From assembly GCA_029857855.1 (NCBI GenBank), contig JAOUGG010000073.1, positions 1 through 8,870 of the forward strand: a stretch of 8,870 nt of DNA. Direction: 5' to 3'. The stretch is from Acidimicrobiia bacterium. GTDB taxonomy: Bacteria; Actinomycetota; Acidimicrobiia; Acidimicrobiales; SZUA-35. The position numbers and the translations under genes are program-made. Of this stretch, positions 5,630 through 8,870 are shown in pieces. Within the stretch, counting starts at the first letter, position 1; each line of letters begins with the position of its first letter. The notes beneath the pieces are model-generated. The model had not been told where the DNA came from. It saw nothing but the letters and a program-made list of their open reading frames with translations, and did no database searches.

Positions 5630-7288
5630 ATGGAGTTCCGTCGTTCGGTGGCCGCCGTCGTCGACACCACCGGAGTTATACGAGGCACCGCCTGGCTGGC
5701 CACTGCTCAGTCGTTTGTGACCTGCGCCCACGTGGTCGACGACTGCGACGGGGGTATCGGCCACCTTCGTCTGGTCGACACCGAAGCCGAGATCGTGCCG
5801 ACGGCCGACGGGATCGAACGTCGCGAAGACGTCGACGTGGCCATCGTGCGGATCGCGGGCCCCGTCGATGCCCAGCCGCTGCCCATCGCCGAAACGGTCC
5901 GGCCCGGAGAATCCGTCGGCTCCTACGGCTTCGACCGGGACTACGCCGCCCGCAGCTTCCCCGAAGGTCACCCCATGGGCCTCGGCACCTTCGTCGACGA
6001 AACCACCAAAGTCAACCGCTACCAGAGGGAACAGACCGTGCTGTTCTGCGACGGGCCCAATGTCAATGAAGGGCTGTCGGGTGGGCCACTGTGGTCGATC
6101 GACAATGAGGCGGTGGTCGGCGTCGTCACCAGCTCGAACAAGAACGACCAGGTGTGGGCTGTGCCCATCACCGATCTGCAGGCCGAATGGCCGGCCGAAC
6201 CGGTGACGGTCAAGACCGCCGGCCACCCGAACGCGCTCGTGACCGAAACCGCTCGGCTTACGCCGGTCGGCCTGCCCGACCGCAAGGACGAAGCGGTGCC
6301 CGGCGCCGGTGTTCGGCTCTACGGCCGGTCCGACCTGATGGCTGATCTGGCAGCCCGCCTCGACGGCGGCGACGACGACGAGGTCGACCTCGTCGCCCTC
6401 CACGGCATGGGCGGCATCGGCAAATCGGCGGTCGCGCTCGAATACTGCCACCAGCACCACGGTGACTACGCCCTGGTGTGGTGGGTCGAAGCCGAATCCC
6501 CTGAGAAGATCCAGGGCTCCTACCGGCTGCTGGCCGACGAGGTCGGCATCGCCTACCAGACCGACGCCGATATACGCCCCCTCGTCAACCGCTATCTCGC
6601 CGCCCTTCCCAACTGGCTGGCCGTGTTCGACAACGCCGAGGACGACGAAGTGGTGCGTAGTCTGCGACCCGAACCCGGCAACGGCAAACTGCTCGTCACC
6701 AGCCGCCATCCCGACCGGTGGGCCAGGCCACTGGCCGTCGACGTGTTGACCGCCGACGAGTCGGTCGAATGGTTGCTCTCGGCCTCGACCGCCGCCGGCC
6801 ATCCCGTCGACGACGCCGCCTTGGCCGCCGCCACCACCCTGGCCGACCGCCTCGACGGCCTAGCCCTGGCTCTGACCATGGCCTCCGCATACGTGATCGA
6901 AACCCGGGAATCGTTGGCGGGGTACTTGGAGCTGTTCGACAACGACGACGAGGGCCGGCTGGTCCTGGACGACCCCGGCTCCCGGCCCCCCGACTACAAC
7001 GAAACTGTGTGGACGGCATGGGCGCTATCGATCGAGAGGCTCACCGCCGACAACCCGCTGGCCACCGAACTGCTCGACTACATGAGCTTCTACGCCCCCC
7101 GGGACATTCCGCTGCGTATCTTCACCGAGGGTATGGACGTGGATCGCGCGGACTTCAACCAGGCCATCCGCGATCTGCGCCAATACTCGCTCATCACCGT
7201 AGAGGGCCGCTACGCCTCGGTCCACCGCCTCGTCCAGTCGGTCACCCGCTCAGCACTCGGGGCCATCGACGCCGCCGCCGCCGGCTGA
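5630..7288 (+). CDS. Trypsin-like protease fused to NB-ARC/STAND NTPase, lacking a repeat domain
   Basis: A 552-residue protein without signal peptide or membrane segment, so cytoplasmic. Residues 1 to about 185 are a chymotrypsin-fold serine protease with a full triad: His34 (TCAHVV), Asp69 (DVDVAIVRI) and Ser150 (NEGLSGGPLW). Residues about 229-430 are an NB-ARC/STAND NTPase: Walker A GMGGIGKS (259-266), Walker B-like LAVFDNAED (330-338), GKLLVTSRHPDRW (352-364), and DGLALAL (409-415) where the usual GLPLAL proline is Ala. A winged-helix part (about 460-540) ends in VHRLVQSVTRSAL. Related proteins continue into TPRs; this one stops 12 residues later. ATG at 5630 is chosen because the open frame from 5567 merely reads through Trypco1. 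Likely role: NTP-gated switch that activates the protease after an invasion signal (inference from family). The 3' end overlaps the convergent TPR gene by 39 bp. Confidence 0.9.
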   Translation: MEFRRSVAAVVDTTGVIRGTAWLATAQSFVTCAHVVDDCDGGIGHLRLVDTEAEIVPTADGIERREDVDVAIVRIAGPVDAQPLPIAETVRPGESVGSYGFDRDYAARSFPEGHPMGLGTFVDETTKVNRYQREQTVLFCDGPNVNEGLSGGPLWSIDNEAVVGVVTSSNKNDQVWAVPITDLQAEWPAEPVTVKTAGHPNALVTETARLTPVGLPDRKDEAVPGAGVRLYGRSDLMADLAARLDGGDDDEVDLVALHGMGGIGKSAVALEYCHQHHGDYALVWWVEAESPEKIQGSYRLLADEVGIAYQTDADIRPLVNRYLAALPNWLAVFDNAEDDEVVRSLRPEPGNGKLLVTSRHPDRWARPLAVDVLTADESVEWLLSASTAAGHPVDDAALAAATTLADRLDGLALALTMASAYVIETRESLAGYLELFDNDDEGRLVLDDPGSRPPDYNETVWTAWALSIERLTADNPLATELLDYMSFYAPRDIPLRIFTEGMDVDRADFNQAIRDLRQYSLITVEGRYASVHRLVQSVTRSALGAIDAAAAG

Positions 7289-8263
7289 GGGCACCTCGGC
7301 TGCGTTGGTTCGGAGACTCCCAAGGAAGGCTTGAGCCTGAGCGGTGTCGGGGTGACCGGGTCCGAATGTGGCGGTGAAAACCGCCAGCGTCCGCTCGATC
7401 GAATCGATGGCCGCATCGATCTGGCCTTGTTCGGCCTGAATGAGACCCAGCATGCCGAGCACGGCGGCGGTGTCGGGATGGTTCGGTCCGTAGGTCGCCT
7501 CGTAGATAGCCAGCGCTCTGGATTCTGTGATCCGGGCTTCTCGCAGTCGCCCCTGGTAGAGCTGGACTTCGGCCAGATCGTGGAGCGTCATGGCGACGTC
7601 GGGGTGATCCGATTCGTAGGTGTTCTCGAAGATGGTGAGGGCTCTGGTTTGGGTCGCTTCGGCCTCGTCGAGCCGTCCTTGCTGGAGTTGAACAAGGCCG
7701 AGGTGGGTGAGGGTTGCGGCCACAGCGGGGTGGTCGGGTCCGTAGGTGTTTTCGAAGATGGTGAGGGCTCTGGTTTGGGTGGCTTCGGCTTCGTGGAGCC
7801 GGCCTTGTTGCTGCAGAATGTGACCGAGGTTGGCGAGTGCCTCGCCCACCTGCGGGTGGTTGGGTTCGTAGGTGTTTTCGAAGATGGTGAGAGCCCGGGT
7901 TTGATTCGACTCGGCTTCGTCGGAGCGCCCAAACCGTCGTTGGATGATGGCGAGGTTTGTGAGGTCGGCGGCGACCTCGGCGTGGTCAGGACCGTAGGCG
8001 GTCGAGCTGATCTCGAGGGCCCGCCTGTGGGTGGCCTCCGCCCTGGACAGCTCGGCCCGGTGATCCTGGCTCAAGCCGCACCGTCGCAACATGAACAACG
8101 CCCGGCGGGGGTCGACCTCGACGAGATGCTCCGCCGCGGCGGCGACGTGGGCGTCGAGTAGCCGGTAGACGTCGAAGCCGCCTGGGTCTTCGGGATCGTC
8201 GGGGGTGGCAGCGTCGAGCAGATGGACGGCGGCCCGCTGACGAGTCTGATAGCCATCAGGCAT
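7250..8263 (-). CDS. TPR-repeat protein, candidate detached sensor half of an NB-ARC-TPR protein
   Basis: The 337 residues consist of an N-terminal linker/cap (1-70) and six 42-residue TPR units of the TPR_10/kinesin-light-chain type (about 70-318), with repeated ATQTRALTIFENTY.p.HP signatures. A tail of about 17 residues (NAAEVPSAGGGGVDGPEC) follows. That tail is read from the antisense of the STAND gene's 3' end and is absent in the short copy, so it is probably new. The N-terminal RAAVHLLDAATPDDPEDP...YRLLDAHVAAAAEHL resembles the segment after HRLVQ in single-chain NB-ARC-TPR proteins. ATG at 8263 is preferred over TTG at 8266: TAGGTT ends 6 nt before that A, suggesting a leaderless mRNA, and an in-frame TAG lies just upstream. 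Likely role: recognition module, perhaps acting in trans with the STAND protein. That partnership is inference. Confidence 0.85.
   Translation of the reverse strand: MPDGYQTRQRAAVHLLDAATPDDPEDPGGFDVYRLLDAHVAAAAEHLVEVDPRRALFMLRRCGLSQDHRAELSRAEATHRRALEISSTAYGPDHAEVAADLTNLAIIQRRFGRSDEAESNQTRALTIFENTYEPNHPQVGEALANLGHILQQQGRLHEAEATQTRALTIFENTYGPDHPAVAATLTHLGLVQLQQGRLDEAEATQTRALTIFENTYESDHPDVAMTLHDLAEVQLYQGRLREARITESRALAIYEATYGPNHPDTAAVLGMLGLIQAEQGQIDAAIDSIERTLAVFTATFGPGHPDTAQAQAFLGSLRTNAAEVPSAGGGGVDGPEC
7310..8056 (-). repeat. Six-unit TPR-coding repeat array, 126-bp period
   Basis: Equivalent points of successive units fall at 7369, 7495, 7621, 7747, 7873 and 7999, an exact 126-bp (42-codon) spacing. 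The units anchored at 7621, 7747 and 7873 are the most alike; for example TCGAAGATGGTGAGGGCTCT occurs at both 7627 and 7753 on the plus strand. The first and last units are more diverged. The short copy has two units anchored at 4890 and 5016 with the same 126-bp period. Confidence 0.88.
8127..8165. repeat. Direct repeat, copy 2 (TPR N-cap breakpoint)
   Basis: Partner of 5144-5182: 36 of 39 positions are identical, with the terminal 19 bp identical. In this copy the coding homology continues into an intact N-terminus (residues 1-34 of the TPR protein), showing that the other copy is the truncated one. Confidence 0.75.
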
Positions 8264-8269
8264 CAACCC

Positions 8270-8298
8270 AACCTACTTCGATCTGCCGCAACATTCGA
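8270..8298 (-). promoter_or_regulatory. Candidate leaderless promoter of the TPR gene
   Basis: On the minus strand TAGGTT (8275-8270) is a TAnnnT -10 box. TCGAAT (8298-8293), 17 bp upstream, is a weak -35. Six bases separate the -10 from the A of the ATG at 8263, so transcription would start at or within a base of the start codon. The absence of a good Shine-Dalgarno agrees with leaderless translation, which is common in actinobacteria. Confidence 0.4.
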
Positions 8299-8471
8299 GT
8301 GCCAAACTCCGAGGTACCTCCCGTTGCCTGGCCGCAGCTTGGCCGCGGCCTGTCTGCTACCGCGTTGTGCCTCGGATGGCGAGTGAGTGGCTGATCGTCG
8401 ACGGTGCCTCGATCGCTGATTCACGCCGACTTGACCACAGCGACGTCCCAGCCGATTTCGACGAGGTGTTC

Positions 8472-8485
8472 CGAACAAATGTTTG
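8472..8485. promoter_or_regulatory. SOS (LexA) box-like operator before the HNH gene
   Basis: CGAAC-AAAT-GTTTG differs at one base from the actinobacterial SOS consensus CGAAC-N4-GTTCG. Its right half overlaps the TTGACA -35 hexamer (8483-8488), which is where a LexA repressor would block polymerase. Mycobacterial 13E12-family HNH genes are known members of the LexA regulon, so the placement matches the family. Confidence 0.6.
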
Positions 8486-8511
8486 ACAACCGGCGAGCCC
8501 TTCAGTAGGCT
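8483..8511 (+). promoter_or_regulatory. Strong sigma-A-type promoter of the HNH gene
   Basis: A perfect TTGACA (8483-8488) is followed by a 17-bp spacer and TAGGCT (8506-8511), matching TAnnnT. The expected transcription start is near 8518, giving a leader of about 67 nt before the ATG at 8586. It is the best housekeeping promoter match in the window. Confidence 0.7.
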
Positions 8512-8514
8512 GAA
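8501..8514. promoter_or_regulatory. Palindrome covering the -10 box of the HNH promoter
   Basis: TTCAG-TAGG-CTGAA is a perfect 5-4-5 inverted repeat that fully contains the -10 hexamer TAGGCT. A second repressor could bind here, in addition to LexA at the -35. A chance origin is possible at this length. Confidence 0.3.
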
Positions 8515-8585
8515 ACTCAGTCGGTCGGGGTCCGGCTCTCGCACCATCGGTGCCTTCACTGTCACGTTGTTGATGTTGGATTTTC

Positions 8586-8870
8586 ATGGCGGACTCCTGT
8601 CGCGTGCCTCCAGCGCACGCCACTTCACCAGACGGCGCAATGCAACTGCTCGACGCCCTGCGGTCTTCACTGTCCACGGTTGATGTGGATGCCTGCGAGC
8701 CCGGCGATCTCGACAGGCTGATGCGATCCGTTCGGGGCGCTCAACAGGCGCTCGATCGGATGGTCATGCAGATAGGTGTCGCCGCCGCCCGGCTGGCCGA
8801 TGCCGGTAGTGGGCGCGGCGCCCATGGCGTACTGCTGGCCGACGGCCGCTCGGTCCACGGCCGCAACGCT
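8586..8870 (+). CDS. DUF222 / 13E12-repeat family HNH endonuclease, N-terminal part (cut by window end)
   Basis: The 95 visible residues begin MADSCRVPPAHAT and run open to the window edge. The segment AMQLLDALRSSLSTVDVDACEPGDLDRLMRSVRGAQQALDRM is a helical N-terminal part, and VMQIGVAAARLADAGSGRGAHGVLLADGRSVHGRNA follows the DUF222 pattern (helix ending in ARLA.AG.g..a..vL..gGRvsgR.A). Family members continue for several hundred residues and usually end in an HNH nuclease domain, which is not visible here. The ATG at 8586 is the first possible start after an in-frame TGA at 8571; a later ATG at 8640 is an alternative. The ribosome site is weak (GGA about 7 nt upstream). A strong promoter with an SOS-like box precedes it, suggesting induction by DNA damage. 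These genes are often multicopy and behave as mobile or hotspot elements. Confidence 0.7.
   Translation, partial: MADSCRVPPAHATSPDGAMQLLDALRSSLSTVDVDACEPGDLDRLMRSVRGAQQALDRMVMQIGVAAARLADAGSGRGAHGVLLADGRSVHGRNA

Larger units (their letters stand above)
8264..8585. other. Divergent intergenic region with promoters and no convincing gene
   Basis: These 322 bases separate the divergent TPR and HNH genes and hold both promoters, the SOS-like box and a palindrome. One plus-strand frame of 36 codons (8376-8486, beginning MASEWLIVDGAS, ending RTNV) is open but has no ribosome binding site, mediocre third-position GC and no recognised family. It could be a small protein or a relic and is not called as a gene. 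A GGCCGCGGCC palindrome lies at 8341-8350. Confidence 0.6.

Noticed and set aside
5621..6802. Minus-strand open frame (393 codons) opposite the protease-STAND gene
   Set aside because: It is a shadow of the frame that carries the protease triad and Walker A; its sequence is His/Val/Asp-rich without any domain pattern.
7310..8056. Regular 126-bp repeats as a CRISPR or satellite array
   Set aside because: The period is exactly 42 codons, the frame is open and the translation is a TPR series; there are no spacer-repeat units.
7331..8161. Plus-strand frame of 276 codons opposite the TPR array
   Set aside because: It repeats because the array repeats; the minus-strand frame gives true TPR consensus residues with matching caps in both copies.
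8376..8486. 36-codon plus-strand small ORF between the TPR and HNH genes
   Set aside because: It has no ribosome binding site or family, its base composition at third positions is ordinary, and its end lies inside the SOS-like box; listed only within the intergenic entry.
8263..8565. Minus-strand open frames upstream of the TPR gene (100 and 106 codons)
   Set aside because: They cross the promoter region of the HNH gene and show no family features or plausible start sites.

Overview
The window is GC-rich bacterial DNA with strong G/C preference at third codon positions, GTG/TTG as possible alternative starts and TAnnnT-type -10 boxes. It looks like a high-GC actinobacterium. The gene families (SigE-type ECF sigma factor followed by a membrane protein, DUF222/13E12 HNH gene, Trypco1 protein) fit Actinomycetota, possibly an Acidimicrobiia-like lineage, but nothing here fixes the genus.

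Left part (1-4821). A small two-helix membrane protein (+, perhaps only the 3' part of a gene) faces a four-gene minus-strand block. In transcription order this is an ECF sigma factor (4700-4182), a large single-pass membrane protein with extracellular SH3b, AMIN-like and Gmad2-like modules (4185-2218), a class I SAM methyltransferase (2177-1413) and a crotonase-fold enzyme (1356-520). The first two overlap by ATGA and the later gaps are 40 and 56 bp, so one operon is plausible. The sigma factor and membrane protein look like an envelope-sensing pair. A 14-bp palindrome lies upstream of the sigma gene.

Middle part (4822-8263) holds a probable NTP-dependent conflict (defence-type) system. A Trypco1 protein (5251-5628) is followed 1 bp later by a trypsin-like protease fused to an NB-ARC/STAND NTPase (5630-7288). 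This STAND protein stops just after its winged-helix 'VHRLVQ' segment and has no C-terminal repeat sensor. A sensor-like TPR protein is encoded convergently on the opposite strand (8263-7250) and overlaps it by 39 bp. The N-terminus of that TPR protein looks like the linker that normally follows 'HRLVQ' in one-piece NB-ARC-TPR proteins, so the module appears split and inverted. A second, shorter and 5'-truncated TPR copy (5182-4822) lies on the other side of the Trypco1/STAND pair in the same orientation. It keeps the N- and C-terminal caps but has only two repeats, against six in the long copy. The repeats have an exact 126-bp period and are close to identical in part, as expected of a diversifying sensor.

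Right part (8264-8870). An intergenic stretch of about 320 bp carries a probable leaderless promoter for the TPR gene and a TTGACA-17-TAGGCT promoter. That promoter is overlapped by an SOS/LexA-like box and by a second palindrome. It drives a DUF222/13E12-type HNH endonuclease gene cut by the window edge.
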